A stretch of DNA of 64,000 bases from Paenibacillus sp. FSL H7-0737 (GCF_000758545.1 NZ_CP009279.1:2790001-2854000); one strand, 5' to 3'; counted from the stretch's first letter, positions 43,338 to 52,696 are shown. Numbers and translations are program-made. Notes: a model not told the origin generated them from the sequence alone.

Positions 43338-44300
43338 TTGGAGAGCTTTACTAAAACAAAATTAACGACAGAGCAACAGAATGATTTGGTAGGTGTTACT
43401 TTTGGAAGCCATGTGAGCATTCAGCGAAGTACTGAACTGACAGGTGGCTATTTTAACGCAGCATATGACCTTTTATTATCAGATGGAAGAGACATGATTC
43501 TTAAGATAGCACCGTCAGCTGAAGCAGATACCCTTAGTTACGAGCATGATATTATGTCTGTAGAGGTTGCGGCGATGCGACTGATGAAGTCAAAAGGGAC
43601 AGTACCTGTGCCTGAGGTATACGCTTATGATAACAGTAAAGAAATGATTTCAAGTGAGTTTTTTTTCATGGAGAAAATAGTTGGCCAGCCCTATAATGAA
43701 ATTAAGGAAGCGCTAAGCTCGCAGCAGAGAATAAGTATTGAGGAAGAGTTAGGTCGTTATTCCCGTTTAATTAATGAAATTCCTGGTGAGCGTTTCGGAT
43801 TATTTAGTGCGTCCACACCAGTAAAAGGAACTTCATGGCGGGAAACTTTTAAACATTTGATAATGAATCTGCTTGAAGATGCACGTCGTTTAAAGGTAGA
43901 AATGCCCATTCCGTTAGAAACTGTTGAGGCAGAGATCAAAAGTCACTTACATGTTATGGACGCAGTCGTTGAGCCTCGTCTAATACATTGGGATTTATGG
44001 GATGGCAATGTGTTTGTGCGAGAGGGCCGCATTGTTGCATTGATTGATTGGGAACGGGCACTTTGGGGCGATCCACTTATGGAATATTATTTTCGCTATA
44101 TTGAGAATTCAGAGCATTTCTGCAGAGGTTACGGGAATAGCTTCGACAGCCCAAACGAACATGCCCGTAAAAAACTCTACGACTTATATATCGACTTAAT
44201 TTACTTCATCGAGTGTTATTCGCGTAAGTACGATAGCCAAGGTCACCTTGAGTGGGCGCATGATAATCTGCTTGAGGGCTGGAAGCGGTTCATGAATTAA
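43338..44300 (+). CDS. Aminoglycoside-phosphotransferase-fold kinase
   Basis: 320 residues from TTG 43338 with GGTGGTGAGAT just upstream. The APH fold shows as GGYFNAAYDLLLSDGRDMILKIAP, the Brenner motif LIHWDLWDGNVFVREGRIVALIDWERALWGDPLMEY (catalytic Asp in HWD, metal Asp in DWE) and a helical C-terminus. The histidine-tryptophan HWD in place of HGD is a variation. The substrate could be a metabolite or an antibiotic; there is no resistance context. Confidence 0.85.
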   Translation: MESFTKTKLTTEQQNDLVGVTFGSHVSIQRSTELTGGYFNAAYDLLLSDGRDMILKIAPSAEADTLSYEHDIMSVEVAAMRLMKSKGTVPVPEVYAYDNSKEMISSEFFFMEKIVGQPYNEIKEALSSQQRISIEEELGRYSRLINEIPGERFGLFSASTPVKGTSWRETFKHLIMNLLEDARRLKVEMPIPLETVEAEIKSHLHVMDAVVEPRLIHWDLWDGNVFVREGRIVALIDWERALWGDPLMEYYFRYIENSEHFCRGYGNSFDSPNEHARKKLYDLYIDLIYFIECYSRKYDSQGHLEWAHDNLLEGWKRFMN

Positions 44301-44709
44301 CACATTTTTGACACAACTACAACATGACAGATAGGGAGACTGAGCAACAGTAGGGGAGAATTCTTATATTTGAACGGCTGAGTGTACATATTGATACCGT
44401 AAGTTTGCTGTAGCCGCTGTCAATACTACGTTTGTTTCATGATCATTTATGCACAAATAGCATTGCTTACTGAAGTACATGACCATGTAACTTTTGCTTT
44501 GGTTGTATTATTCGTGTATATTTTGATAGTGGGCTTTAGAATCATGGCAGTATTCCTTCCATACCATTTATTGTATTTAGCAGTACCTAGTAGTTCTTCC
44601 TTATTCTCTATTTGCGTATTTTAAAGAGGAGCTATCGCAACTATTGAGCACGCAATAATTAGATCTAGTACTAAAGTGTGAGGTTAGCCGTATTTTTTTC
44701 AGAAAAATC

Positions 44710-44739
44710 TTGACTAGAACCCTTAAAACTAGATAAAAT
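44710..44739 (+). promoter_or_regulatory. oppD promoter
   Basis: TTGACT (44710-44715) and TAAAAT (44734-44739) are 18 bases apart, on a TA-rich stretch before the Fur box. Confidence 0.6.
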
Positions 44740-44762
44740 AATACTTATTGCTTACAACATGC

Positions 44763-44777
44763 TGAGAATCATTATCA
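44763..44777 (+). promoter_or_regulatory. Fur box upstream of oppD
   Basis: TGAGAATCATTATCA matches the 7-1-7 Bacillus Fur box TGATAATNATTATCA with one mismatch. It sits just downstream of the predicted transcription start, where Fur would block initiation. Confidence 0.75.
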
Positions 44778-44807
44778 TAATTGACGAGGAAATGAGAGGG
44801 TGACAAG

Positions 44808-45875
44808 ATGGAGCGCCTTTTAGAGGTAAAAGACTTAGCGATATCATTCAAAACACACGGCGGAGAGGTACAAGCGATCCGTGGTGTTAGCTTCCATGTA
44901 GATAAAGGTGAAACTCTAGCGATTGTTGGGGAGTCAGGTTCCGGTAAAAGTGTAACCTCACAAGCGGTTATGAAGCTAGTTCCCACACCACCAGGAGAAT
45001 ATAAACGCGGACAGATTCTGTTCGATGGACAAGATTTGATTGGCAAGACAGAGAAGCAGATGCAGAAGATCCGCGGTAAAGAGATCGGTATGATCTTCCA
45101 AGATCCGATGACCTCTCTGAACCCAATGATGAAGGTCGGCAGACAAATTACTGAAGTGCTGCTTAAACATGAGAACATCTCCAAGGCTGATGCGAATAAA
45201 CGTGGGATTGAGCTTCTCAATCTTGTAGGTATTCCTTCTCCAGAACGTCGCTTCAATCAATATCCACATGAATTCAGTGGTGGTATGCGTCAACGTGTTG
45301 TTATTGCAATGGCACTTGCTGCGAACCCTAAGCTTCTGATTGCGGATGAGCCGACTACTGCGCTCGACGTAACCATCCAAGCACAAATCCTTGATTTGAT
45401 GAAGGAATTGCAAAAGAAGATTGATACGGCTATTATTTTTATCACCCATGATCTCGGGGTTGTAGCAAGAATGGCAGATCGTGTAGCTGTAATGTATGCC
45501 GGACAAATTGTTGAAATGGGAACAGCGGAAGAGATCTTCTACGATCCAAGACACCCATACACTTGGGGCTTGCTAGCTTCCATGCCAAGTCTAGAGAGCA
45601 AAGGATCTTTGCTAACAGCAATCCCTGGTACTCCTCCAGATTTGATCAAACCGCCTAAGGGCGATGCTTTCGCACTACGTTCCACTTACGCTATGCAAAT
45701 CGATATGGAGAAAGAGCCTCCAATGTATAAGGTTTCGGATACCCATATGGTGAAGTCTTGGCTAATGCATCCGATGGCTCCTAAGGTGGAACCGCCGGCA
45801 GTTGTTAAGAACAGACAACGTGTGCTTAAGAATGCTTATCCAGAGCCAGTTTTGGTACAAGAAGGCGCTAATTAA
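44808..45875 (+). CDS. oppD: Oligopeptide-type ABC transporter ATPase OppD, standing alone
   Basis: 355 residues. Walker A GESGSGKS, Q-loop IFQDPMTSLNPMMKVG, signature FSGGMRQRVVIAMAL, Walker B LLIADEPTTALD, H-loop ITHD and the C-terminal extension PGTPPDLIKPPKGDAFA are those of OppD. The usual cysteines of the C-terminal DppD/OppF iron-sulfur-like motif (GCxFxxRC) are replaced (GDAFALRSTYAMQ). No permease, binding protein or OppF lies beside it, and it ends in its own terminator. Partners must be encoded elsewhere. Confidence 0.88.
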   Translation: MERLLEVKDLAISFKTHGGEVQAIRGVSFHVDKGETLAIVGESGSGKSVTSQAVMKLVPTPPGEYKRGQILFDGQDLIGKTEKQMQKIRGKEIGMIFQDPMTSLNPMMKVGRQITEVLLKHENISKADANKRGIELLNLVGIPSPERRFNQYPHEFSGGMRQRVVIAMALAANPKLLIADEPTTALDVTIQAQILDLMKELQKKIDTAIIFITHDLGVVARMADRVAVMYAGQIVEMGTAEEIFYDPRHPYTWGLLASMPSLESKGSLLTAIPGTPPDLIKPPKGDAFALRSTYAMQIDMEKEPPMYKVSDTHMVKSWLMHPMAPKVEPPAVVKNRQRVLKNAYPEPVLVQEGAN

Positions 45876-45904
45876 AGAGATTATTTTACGTAAAATATAA
45901 AAGA

Positions 45905-45943
45905 AACGTCAGGCCATTTCGATGGCTTGGCGTTTTTTTATGT
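45905..45943 (+). terminator. Terminator after oppD
   Basis: AACGTCAGGCCATTTCG pairs with CGATGGCTTGGCGTT with wobbles, followed by TTTTT. Confidence 0.85.
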
Positions 45944-46062
45944 GTATGAATGTTCACTATTATTTAAATAAATATGAATTAATACGAACTTAGTTAAATA
46001 AAAAGATTGACTATTGTTTGTTTTCGTTTCAAAATGAAAAGGCATACATAGGAGGTATAACG

Positions 46063-47529
46063 ATGAGAAAAGCAATTATGACTACAATGATCAGCGTTTC
46101 ATTATTAGCAGTAACCGCGTGCAATGACAATTCAGCTAGTTCCAGCAACACAAATAACGTAGCTGACTCTGCCCAGCCTGTCTTCAAAAATGTATCTGTA
46201 CATGATCCGTCGATCATTATGACAGATAACAAATACTATGTGTTCGGCTCTCATTTAGCATCTGCTAAATCAAATGATCTGATGTCTTGGACTCAGCTGT
46301 CCTCTGGGGTGGTAGAAGGAAACGTTCTCATTCCTAATGTCAAAGAGGAGTTTGCTGAAGCATTAAAATGGGCACAGACGGATACCTTATGGGCACCCGA
46401 TGTTATCCAATTGGCGGATGGCAAATACTATATGTATTACAATGCTTGTAAAGGGGATTCCCCGTTGTCTGCACTCGGCATAGCTGTGTCGGACAATATT
46501 GAGGGACCTTATAAGAATAAAGGAATCATTCTGAAGTCAGGTATGATGGGCAAGGGTGATGATGGAGAAATATATGATGCCACTCAAAAGCCGAATGTAG
46601 TAGATCCGGATGTGTTCTTTGATAAAGAAGGGAAGCTGTGGATGGTCTATGGCTCTTACTCCGGTGGTATTTTTATTATGGAACTAGATGCGAATACAGG
46701 CTTCCCGCTGCCAGATCAAGGTTATGGCAAAAAGCTTTTGGGTGCGAACCATGCTCGGATAGAAGCTCCATATATGCTGTACAGTCCGGAAACGGATTAC
46801 TACTATCTGTTCCTATCCTACGGTGGTCTGGCTGCAGACGGTGGATATAACATCCGTGTAGCTCGTTCAAAGGCGCCTGATGGACCTTTCGAAGATTCTG
46901 AGGGTCAAGATATGATTAATGCACAAGGATCGCCATCCGTATTGTTCGATGATCCAGCATATGCTCCTTATGGAGTGAAGCTAATGGGGAATTTCGAATT
47001 CTTGAATACAGATGACGAGCTGCCAGTGAGTGGAGAAGGATATGTATCACCAGGTCATAACTCAGCGTTTTATGATGAAGAGAATGGCAAGTATTATCTG
47101 ATCTTCCATACACGGTTCCCGAATCGTGGAGAAAAGCATGAGGTAAGAGTTCATCAGATGTTTATGAACAGTGAGGGCTGGCCGGTTGTAGCCCCGCACC
47201 GCTATGGCGGAGAGAGCATAGAGAAATACACAAAAGAGCAAATTTCAGGCGAATATAAATATGTAAACCATAACAAAGACATTACGGCTGATATCGTGCA
47301 GTCGGAGCTGATTGAATTCACTAAGAGCGGTAAGATTAAAGGAGCAGTAAAAGGGAAATGGAAGCTTATTGATGATCATACTGCTGAGCTTACCATTGAC
47401 GGTTCTACTTATAATGGGGTGTTCCTGAAAGAGTGGAATGAAGCAACAGCTAGTAACGTTATGACGTTTACTGCGGTTTCCAAGGAAGGTATCTCTATCT
47501 GGGGGAGCCACGTATCAACGATGGAATAA
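46063..47529 (+). CDS. abnB: Secreted lipoprotein arabinan endo-1,5-alpha-L-arabinosidase, GH43
   Basis: 488 residues from ATG 46063 (GGAGG 8 bases upstream; a longer frame from 46018 lacks a ribosome site). Lipobox VTAC (Cys20). The five-blade propeller has catalytic Asp48 (VHDPSII), pKa-modulating Asp181 (VVDPDVFF) and proton-donor Glu234 (RIEAPYML). C-terminal residues about 390-488 form the small beta-barrel domain of extracellular arabinanases such as B. subtilis AbnB. It degrades pectin-linked arabinan at the cell surface. Confidence 0.9.
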   Translation: MRKAIMTTMISVSLLAVTACNDNSASSSNTNNVADSAQPVFKNVSVHDPSIIMTDNKYYVFGSHLASAKSNDLMSWTQLSSGVVEGNVLIPNVKEEFAEALKWAQTDTLWAPDVIQLADGKYYMYYNACKGDSPLSALGIAVSDNIEGPYKNKGIILKSGMMGKGDDGEIYDATQKPNVVDPDVFFDKEGKLWMVYGSYSGGIFIMELDANTGFPLPDQGYGKKLLGANHARIEAPYMLYSPETDYYYLFLSYGGLAADGGYNIRVARSKAPDGPFEDSEGQDMINAQGSPSVLFDDPAYAPYGVKLMGNFEFLNTDDELPVSGEGYVSPGHNSAFYDEENGKYYLIFHTRFPNRGEKHEVRVHQMFMNSEGWPVVAPHRYGGESIEKYTKEQISGEYKYVNHNKDITADIVQSELIEFTKSGKIKGAVKGKWKLIDDHTAELTIDGSTYNGVFLKEWNEATASNVMTFTAVSKEGISIWGSHVSTME

Positions 47530-47554
47530 CAGATTTTTTTGAAATTGGCAGTAG

Positions 47555-47605
47555 AAACGGGGTTCCAATTAGTCCTAAGAATGACTAAGTCGGAACCCCG
47601 TTTTA
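47555..47605. terminator. Bidirectional terminator between abnB and fabF
   Basis: AAACGGGGTTCC (47555-47566) pairs with GGAACCCCGTTT (47592-47603), with a second stem inside. Confidence 0.9.
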
Positions 47606-47616
47606 TGGATGATTGG

Positions 47617-48855
47617 TCAATCTTCAAACTTTCGAATCACAATGACAGCATTATGCCCACCGAAACCAAAGGAGTTAGACATACCTATAGTAAGATCAGA
47701 TTTTCGCGCAATGTTCGGAACATAATCTAAATCACAGATGGAATCTTTGACCTCCTGATTAATGGTAGGTGGGATGATTCCTTCTTGAATGCTCTTAATA
47801 AGGGCAATGGCTTCTAGGCCACCAGCCGCCCCTAAGGCGTGTCCAGTCATGGACTTATTAGCAGTTACGGGAATCTGGTAGGCTTGATCACCGAATAACT
47901 TCTTTATCGCAAGGGTCTCAGAGCGGTCACCTACTACTGTACTCGTGGCATGAGCACTAATTACATCCACCTCTTCGGGCTGGAGATTAGCTTCATTCAG
48001 GGCCAGCTTCATCGCTTGATAAGCACCAATTCCTTCTGGATGGGTGGCGACCATATGATAGGCATCAGAGCTGGCACCATAACCGATAACCTCTCCGTGA
48101 ATCTTGGCGTTTCTACGCTGCGCATGAGAAAGTGACTCCAGAATAACTATTCCGCCACCTTCACCGATAACAAATCCGTCACGTTCCCCGTCAAAAGGCC
48201 GACTCGCCTTAATCGGCTCCTCATTTCGAGTGGATAAGGAGGTGGCATTGCCGAAACTGGCTAAAGAGATTTCAGTAATGGCTGCTTCTGATCCACCAGC
48301 AATTACGATGTCGGCACCTCCATAACGGATCAACCGGAAGGCTTCACCGATTGCCGTATTTCCAATAGAGCAGGCAGTTACTGGAGACATTGTAGGACCT
48401 AAGGCTCCTAATTTAATGCTGATCATCGCCGCAGCCATATTAGAGATCATCATGGGAATTAAAGTGGGGCTGACCCGATCTGGTCCGCGGCCCTTTAGCA
48501 CATTCCCTTGTTCCATCAAGGTTTGAATTCCACCAACGCCTGATCCTACATAAACCCCGAGACGTTCCTTGTCAATCTTATCAAGCTGTAGACCGGAATG
48601 TGTCCAGGCATCTTCAGCGGCTGCCAGAGCGAACTGACTAAATCTATCCATTCTGCGTGCTTCTTTACGGCCAAATCTGGCCTCCGCATCGAAATCATGC
48701 ACGACTCCCGCGATCTTTGTCTTAAAGTTAGAGGTATCAAATGAAGTGATTGGGGAAATACCCGACTCACCAGAAACTAGACGATCCCAGAATTGTTCTA
48801 TTGTATTTCCAAGGGGTGAGATTAAGCCCATACCTGTAATAACTACGCGTTCCAT
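47617..48855 (-). CDS. fabF: Beta-ketoacyl-ACP synthase II, FabF-type
   Basis: 412 residues from the ATG at 48855 (AGGAGG before it). Catalytic triad Cys162 (TACSIGNTAIG), His302 (SAHATST) and His339 (SMTGHALGAAGG). It condenses acyl-ACP with malonyl-ACP. It is not next to acpP/fabG, so it looks like an extra FabF copy. The XRE regulator gene is divergent, 124 bp away. Confidence 0.92.
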   Translation of the reverse strand: MERVVITGMGLISPLGNTIEQFWDRLVSGESGISPITSFDTSNFKTKIAGVVHDFDAEARFGRKEARRMDRFSQFALAAAEDAWTHSGLQLDKIDKERLGVYVGSGVGGIQTLMEQGNVLKGRGPDRVSPTLIPMMISNMAAAMISIKLGALGPTMSPVTACSIGNTAIGEAFRLIRYGGADIVIAGGSEAAITEISLASFGNATSLSTRNEEPIKASRPFDGERDGFVIGEGGGIVILESLSHAQRRNAKIHGEVIGYGASSDAYHMVATHPEGIGAYQAMKLALNEANLQPEEVDVISAHATSTVVGDRSETLAIKKLFGDQAYQIPVTANKSMTGHALGAAGGLEAIALIKSIQEGIIPPTINQEVKDSICDLDYVPNIARKSDLTIGMSNSFGFGGHNAVIVIRKFED

Positions 48856-48928
48856 AATGAACCTCCTCAAGAAGTGTATATAGGTATTTTTCCACTTATT
48901 TTATCCTATTACAAGTTATCGTTTATCA

Positions 48929-48950
48929 TAGTATAATTTGTACTATACTA
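48929..48950. promoter_or_regulatory. Inverted repeat overlapping the XRE-gene promoter
   Basis: TAGTATA (48929-48935) and TATACTA (48944-48950) flank an 8-base spacer, over a -10-like TATAAT (48932-48937) in the fabF/XRE intergenic region. A likely operator. Confidence 0.5.
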
Positions 48951-48979
48951 AAGAATGTAACAGAGAGGAGAGGAAGCGT

Positions 48980-49828
48980 ATGGCTAATCAGACGAGGTTG
49001 CAGGCATTATCAGATTTCTTAAAAGCACGCCGTGCTGCAATCTCACCCAGCTCTGTTGGACTGCCAGAAGGCACACGTAGGAGAACGCCTGGACTTCGCA
49101 GGGAAGAGGTTGCACAGTTAGCGGGGGTAAGCAGTACCTGGTATACGTGGCTAGAACAGGGCAGGGATATTAAAGTATCTTCGTCTGTTCTGGACTGTAT
49201 TGCGACTGCCCTAAAGCTAACTAATGATGAGCGGAAATATCTTTTTGCACTAGCACTAGAGACTGGAACAGGGAACGTTCTATTTCAGCAAGAAGAATCC
49301 TCAATAATAAGTCCTTCTCTACAGAAAATTTTACAGGAGCTTAAGACTTGTCCTACGATTATTTCAGACCGGCGTTGCGGGATTGTAGGTTGGAATGAGG
49401 CTGCAGCACATGTGTTTCTAGATTTCTCTAAGTTGCCCATCGAGGAGAGAAACATGATTCGTTTGTTATTTGTTCGTAAGGAGTTCAGACGTTTAGCTGT
49501 AAATTGGGAACAATTCGTAAGTGGTTATCTATCCATCTTTAGAGCGTATTACGGACAATATGTAGAGGATCGTTGGTATGATGAATTCATAGAGGAATTA
49601 AAGGGACTGCATCCAGCGTTTAATGAAATGTGGGAACAAAGTCGTGTAAGTTCTGCTCCAGATGTGCTATTGGAATTCAGACATGCCAAAGCAGGGAAAA
49701 TGTTATTTCATTTAACCTCACTACAGGTTCAAGGCAGCACAGATTTACGTTGTAGTATTTATACACCTGCCGCAGATTCAAATACTGAAATCAAACTGAA
49801 GCAGCTTATGGAGCAGCATAAAGAATGA
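48980..49828 (+). CDS. XRE-family regulator with MmyB-like ligand-binding domain
   Basis: 282 residues from ATG 48980 (GAGGAGAGGAAG upstream). N-terminal helix-turn-helix with RRRTPGLRREEVAQLAGVSSTWYTWLEQGRDIKVSSSVLDCIATAL, then a PAS-like MmyB domain (ISDRRCGIVGWNEAAAHVF, LEFRHAKAGKMLFHLTSLQVQGSTDLRCSIYTP). MmyB-domain regulators often bind fatty-acid-like ligands, which fits the divergent fabF. Regulation of fabF is inference. Confidence 0.88.
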   Translation: MANQTRLQALSDFLKARRAAISPSSVGLPEGTRRRTPGLRREEVAQLAGVSSTWYTWLEQGRDIKVSSSVLDCIATALKLTNDERKYLFALALETGTGNVLFQQEESSIISPSLQKILQELKTCPTIISDRRCGIVGWNEAAAHVFLDFSKLPIEERNMIRLLFVRKEFRRLAVNWEQFVSGYLSIFRAYYGQYVEDRWYDEFIEELKGLHPAFNEMWEQSRVSSAPDVLLEFRHAKAGKMLFHLTSLQVQGSTDLRCSIYTPAADSNTEIKLKQLMEQHKE

Positions 49829-49934
49829 CTTAGGTAGAAGTTCATAGAAAAGCATCTCTAGCTGAATTATCAACTAGAGTGCTGCGACCAACAGTGCATG
49901 AACTTGAAGTGTAAGACTATTGAATGCTGGAAGA

Positions 49935-51104
49935 TTAATGAGTGGCTATATTCTTTTTATTAGCGTGTTTACTTCCATAGATTCTGTACAATATCAATCC
50001 GAACAGCATACCGATAAATGACATCACGGAAATTGTTAAATAAAGGACCTTACCTCCAAAGGCTTCATATAATGCTCCACCTGCATAAGAGGCGAGAATT
50101 CCTGATACACCGAAGAACAGTAACGCCAACACAGTTTGACCCGTAGCACGCCATTCCACAGGCACAATACTATATAGATACTGAATAGCTGCAGAGTAGA
50201 ATACCGGAAAGGTAAGGATTTGTAGAATCTGTAGATAAGCTAATAAATGCGGATCCAAAATCCAGGCCGAAATAAAGAATCGAAGAAAATAAAAGGCTCC
50301 AGAAATCGAAATAATGATTAGCTCTTTTCCTTTGCGTAGCCACCAAAAGCTTAAGGCGAACACAATAATTTCACTCATTGCGGCGATAAAGAACGATTGA
50401 CCAACTAATTCAGGACTGCCACCAAGCTCGCGAATATAAACTCCAAGGAAGGTATCGTTCATTCGTGCGGGAACGGAGCTAATAAAGATGAGCACTAGAA
50501 ATAGCAGTGTTTCTTTGTTGCTAAGAAAATGCTTCAGGCTGTCAAGTGTGACCGGTTTACCGGTCACAGGAGCATCTGGCATGAACCAGCTGACTACGAA
50601 GCTTGTAAGACTAATCGCGACGAACAGCAAGGCCATCCCTTGTGAACCGAAATAACTCATCACATAACCTGTGAGTAGGGCCATAACACCGTACCCTAAC
50701 GCACCGTATGTACGTATCGAACCATAACTAATTCCAGCTGCCTCAGAGATCCGGAAATTCAGGCTTTCAGCTAGCGGATCGATAGGCATTAAGAAGAAAT
50801 AGAGCAGCATCGCAAAAAGAATAAGTCGCACGTAGCTGCTAGAATCGAATAAAAAGTATCCCGTTACCGCAGAGCATAACAACAGAATTAACAGCACTTT
50901 GCGGATCGTTCTTGTTTTGTCACTGATCATCCCCCATAAGGGTTGAGCAATAATGGTAACAAACCCTCCAGTACCAATAATGAATCCAATTTGCGCCGGG
51001 TTAAGACCCTGCTCCCCTAAATAGACTGGCAGAAAAGGAATAAACATAGCCAGCAACGCAAAATACAAAAAGTTAAACCCTCGTAATAGTGTTGGTGCAT
51101 TCAT
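49935..51104 (-). CDS. MFS transporter, MFS_1-like
   Basis: 389 residues, twelve membrane helices with GFNFLYFALLAMFIPFLPVYLGEQGLNPAQIGFIIG at the start and GMISDKTRTIRK in the loop between helices 2 and 3 (MFS motif A). The form resembles HcaT/NupG-like sugar or phenylpropionate transporters. Substrate unknown. Terminates 106 bp from the XRE gene end without a clear terminator. Confidence 0.85.
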   Translation of the reverse strand: MNAPTLLRGFNFLYFALLAMFIPFLPVYLGEQGLNPAQIGFIIGTGGFVTIIAQPLWGMISDKTRTIRKVLLILLLCSAVTGYFLFDSSSYVRLILFAMLLYFFLMPIDPLAESLNFRISEAAGISYGSIRTYGALGYGVMALLTGYVMSYFGSQGMALLFVAISLTSFVVSWFMPDAPVTGKPVTLDSLKHFLSNKETLLFLVLIFISSVPARMNDTFLGVYIRELGGSPELVGQSFFIAAMSEIIVFALSFWWLRKGKELIIISISGAFYFLRFFISAWILDPHLLAYLQILQILTFPVFYSAAIQYLYSIVPVEWRATGQTVLALLFFGVSGILASYAGGALYEAFGGKVLYLTISVMSFIGMLFGLILYRIYGSKHANKKNIATH

Positions 51105-51262
51105 AAGTCTCTTTACCTCACGTATTTAATAATATTTGTATAGTGTCAATTTGGTTATTGTATCACGGATGTTGAATGATTAGGATATAAATCTATGATA
51201 AAAATATACTATTCTCCCATATGATATATCCATTCAAGGTTCAGTTCATTTTCATAGAATGT

Positions 51263-51274
51263 TGTATAACCTTG
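51263..51274 (+). promoter_or_regulatory. Shared upstream motif TGTATAACCTTG, copy 1
   Basis: The same 12-mer lies at 51263 (28 bases before the ATG) and at 59045 (35 bases before the ATG of the paralogue). It probably marks a shared promoter or leader. Confidence 0.5.
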
Positions 51275-51290
51275 AAAGGAAGTGTTAAGA

Positions 51291-51707
51291 ATGGCGTCAA
51301 TTATTGATTATGGTTCTACGTTTTTAACTGTTGATGGTCCAGTATTGGCGGTTGGTGTTGGTCAAGGAATAACTACTACCTCTGTATTTCTTGATCCGGC
51401 TAATCCTGCAACTTTTCGTTCGAGAGTTGAGCTAAAAGCGAGTTTCGGTGTTGATAGTTTTTCATTTACAGATGATATTCGCGTAGATATTTACAGAGGT
51501 GCTACAAAAGTATACAGTAGCCCGCTCAATCGATTCTTTGAACCTGGTAACAACCTTCAGATTGTAAACGTGCTTGCTGTGGATGGTGGACTGCCGGGAA
51601 CCCAAATTTATACACTGGGTGTTCTATTTGCTAATAGTAATAATGCTGGAAGTTTAATTCAAATAAAAGGCCCAATTACATTCACAGCTACAGCCATTGG
51701 TCTATAA
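51291..51707 (+). CDS. Orphan beta-rich protein, paralogue of the 59.1-kb gene
   Basis: 138 residues from ATG 51291 (AAAGGAAG upstream). Predominantly beta: SRVELKASFGVDSFSFTDDIRVDIYRGATKVYSSPL and C-terminal LIQIKGPITFTATAIG. About 35% identical by eye to the product at 59080. It has no signal peptide or membrane helix. Possibly a surface or spore-coat protein of the BclA-C-terminal type; this is a guess. Terminator follows. Confidence 0.7.
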   Translation: MASIIDYGSTFLTVDGPVLAVGVGQGITTTSVFLDPANPATFRSRVELKASFGVDSFSFTDDIRVDIYRGATKVYSSPLNRFFEPGNNLQIVNVLAVDGGLPGTQIYTLGVLFANSNNAGSLIQIKGPITFTATAIGL

Positions 51708-51730
51708 GTTAGCTAGCGTATGAATTAACC

Positions 51731-51776
51731 AAAAGCTGCACCAATTCTCCGCAATGGAGAGAGGTGCGGCTTTTGC
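51731..51776 (+). terminator. Terminator after the 51.3-kb orphan
   Basis: AAAAGCTGCACC pairs with GGTGCGGCTTTT around an inner TTCTCC/GGAGAG stem. Confidence 0.88.
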
Positions 51777-51862
51777 TGCTATACATATCCCGTCAGCTCA
51801 CTATAGTGATATAATAACCGCAGTAATAGTATAACTAAAGCAAAATGCAAGGAGAAAAGCCG

Positions 51863-52630
51863 ATGATAAAGCTGGTATCATGGAATGTTAATGGCCTTCG
51901 GGCCTGTGTCAAAAAAGGGTTTAATGACTATTTCAAAGAAGTAGATGCGGATATCTTCTGTGTTCAAGAAACAAAGCTTCAGGAAGGGCAAATTACACTG
52001 GAGCATGGCGAAGAATACGATCAATATTGGAATTACGCAGTGAAGAAGGGCTATTCCGGTACGGCAATATTCACTAAAATCAAGCCGATCTCTGCGAGAT
52101 ATGGGATGGAAGAAGATGAAGAAGCAGAAGGTCGGATCATTACATTAGAGTTCGAACATTTTTATCTGGTCAACGTCTATACGCCTAATGCCAAACGAGA
52201 TCTGTCTCGATTGGCATATAGGATGGAATGGGAGGACCGTTTCCGTAATTATCTCTTAGAACTGGATAAGCGTAAACCAGTTGTTGTCTGTGGAGACCTA
52301 AATGTTGCCCATGAAGATATTGATATCAAGAATGCAAAGGCTAACCGTGGGAACTCCGGTTTTACGGATGAAGAGAGAGGGAAAATGAGTACACTGCTTG
52401 AGTCGGGCTTCATAGATACGTTCAGATATCTTCACCCGGAGCTTGAGGGAGTGTATTCATGGTGGTCTTATATGCCGAAGGTGAGAGAGCGGAATGTGGG
52501 CTGGCGAATTGATTATTTCTTAGCTTCTTCTAGACTTGCACCTAATGTAATTGATGCCCAAATTGATTGTCAGATCATGGGTAGTGATCATTGCCCAGTC
52601 ATGTTGAAGCTAGCTGATTTTTCGGAATAA
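51863..52630 (+). CDS. exoA: Exodeoxyribonuclease III
   Basis: 255 residues from ATG 51863 (AAGGAG upstream). Motifs LVSWNVNGLRA, VQETKLQ (metal Glu), NVYTPNA, CGDLNVAHEDID, RIDYFLAS and MGSDHCPV are all intact for AP-endonuclease/3' exonuclease activity in base-excision repair. Confidence 0.95.
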   Translation: MIKLVSWNVNGLRACVKKGFNDYFKEVDADIFCVQETKLQEGQITLEHGEEYDQYWNYAVKKGYSGTAIFTKIKPISARYGMEEDEEAEGRIITLEFEHFYLVNVYTPNAKRDLSRLAYRMEWEDRFRNYLLELDKRKPVVVCGDLNVAHEDIDIKNAKANRGNSGFTDEERGKMSTLLESGFIDTFRYLHPELEGVYSWWSYMPKVRERNVGWRIDYFLASSRLAPNVIDAQIDCQIMGSDHCPVMLKLADFSE

Positions 52631-52637
52631 AAAAAGG

Positions 52638-52686
52638 GATATAAGGCCGCTAAGTTCCTGCATAGGACGAAGCGGCCTTTCTTTTA
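52638..52686. terminator. Bidirectional terminator after exoA
   Basis: AAGGCCGCT pairs with AGCGGCCTT, inner stem around GTTCCTGCATAGGAC; T run TTCTTTTA. Confidence 0.85.
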
Positions 52687-52696
52687 TTAACTATAC

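Larger units (their letters stand above)
44301..44807. other. 507-bp region upstream of oppD
   Basis: No believable gene: a 61-codon hydrophobic frame at 44439-44624 has no ribosome site. The last 100 bases hold the oppD promoter and a Fur box, given separately. Confidence 0.6.

Noticed and set aside
43338-44300. Aminoglycoside resistance gene
   Set aside because: The fold is APH-like but the lineage is broad; without mobile or resistance context a metabolic kinase is at least as likely.
44439-44624. 61-codon hydrophobic frame in the oppD upstream region
   Set aside because: No ribosome site, no neighbours, composition explained by AT-rich intergenic DNA.
44976-45554. 192-codon open frame antisense to oppD
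   Set aside because: Opposite-strand shadow of a clear ABC ATPase; no ribosome site or recognisable motifs.
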